Assembly: GCF_003122385.1 (NCBI RefSeq)
Contig: NZ_CP029255.1
Location: 2,666,001 to 2,730,000, forward strand
Origin: Flavobacterium crocinum
GTDB lineage: Bacteria; Bacteroidota; Bacteroidia; Flavobacteriales; Flavobacteriaceae
DNA length: 64,000 nt
Direction: 5' to 3'
Each line of letters begins with the position of its first letter. The first letter of the stretch is position 1. The notes under the pieces were generated by a model, which saw nothing but the letters and a program-made list of their open reading frames with translations, ran no database searches and was not told the DNA's origin. Made by a program: the position numbers and the translations under genes. Shown one piece after another: positions 63,979-64,000 of this stretch.

Positions 63979-64000
63979 TAAAAAATAATAAATGAACGAT

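Overview
The window is an AT-rich stretch of a Bacteroidota chromosome, most probably a Flavobacterium (close in style to F. johnsoniae). The grounds are the Bacteroidota promoter -7 box (TAnnTTTG) 13 to 48 bases upstream of many starts, very A-rich leaders instead of Shine-Dalgarno sites, DUF4249/TonB-receptor and DUF5723 genes, a cyclophilin-FKBP fusion, a monomeric isocitrate dehydrogenase, and many Flavobacterium-type intergenic palindromes. I saw no tRNA, rRNA, CRISPR array, transposase or prophage. It reads as ordinary core chromosome with small accessory inserts.

Layout. 1-4.7 kb: gltB (cut by the window edge), divergent from sucC. 4.9-8.6 kb: two tandem secreted DUF5694 paralogs, then a LytS-type kinase and its LytTR regulator. 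8.9-15 kb: DUF1456 protein; an esterase / dipeptide epimerase / alpha-oxoamine-synthase-like operon; a TerB-like protein whose stop codon overlaps that of uvrB. 15-25.7 kb: lipoprotein hydrolase, small membrane protein, an antitoxin-like remnant fused to the end of rlmF, thiamine diphosphokinase, RidA, DinB and GyrI-like proteins, a DUF4249/TonB receptor pair, and icd with a 19-A tract against its start codon. 26-29.4 kb: a surface protein with YadA-head-like repeats lying between rplS and a decayed second copy of the rplS 3' end, then rplS and trmD. 29.6-35.5 kb: small lipoproteins, FMN reductase, Tat-exported sugar isomerase-like protein, an archaemetzincin lipoprotein, cupin, MFS exporter, dual PPIase, small cytochrome c. 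35.5-42.2 kb: Rnk/GreA-like factor, redoxin, three alpha/beta hydrolases, CsaA, PUR-family protein, ABC exporter. 42.4-47.2 kb: leucine dehydrogenase, nusB, yajC, YdeI-like protein, pepT. 47.3-54 kb: a sulfatase cluster that contains its own formylglycine-generating enzyme, a porin, a beta-barrel and a low-complexity secreted protein. 54.3-64 kb: pyrD, DUF3307/SatD, HMG-CoA lyase, a lipoprotein/DUF5723 pair, guaB, a small zinc-ribbon/HhH protein, and a TetX-like monooxygenase with a TetR regulator.

The most striking signal is the 134-bp divergent promoter between the SatD/DUF3307 operon and the HMG-CoA lyase gene. It contains eight alternating half-sites (TATTAC / GTAATA) in an unbroken 14-bp register, that is, four perfect 20-bp dyads at an exact 28-bp period, with the -7 boxes of both divergent promoters inside dyads. 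SatD itself combines an N-terminal region resembling a class III cyclase/GGDEF palm fold with a C-terminal helix-turn-helix, so a self-controlled nucleotide-sensing regulator is a testable idea. Second in interest are the duplicated rplS tail flanking the surface-protein gene, palindromic repeats nested inside other palindromic repeats, and the poly-A tract at icd.
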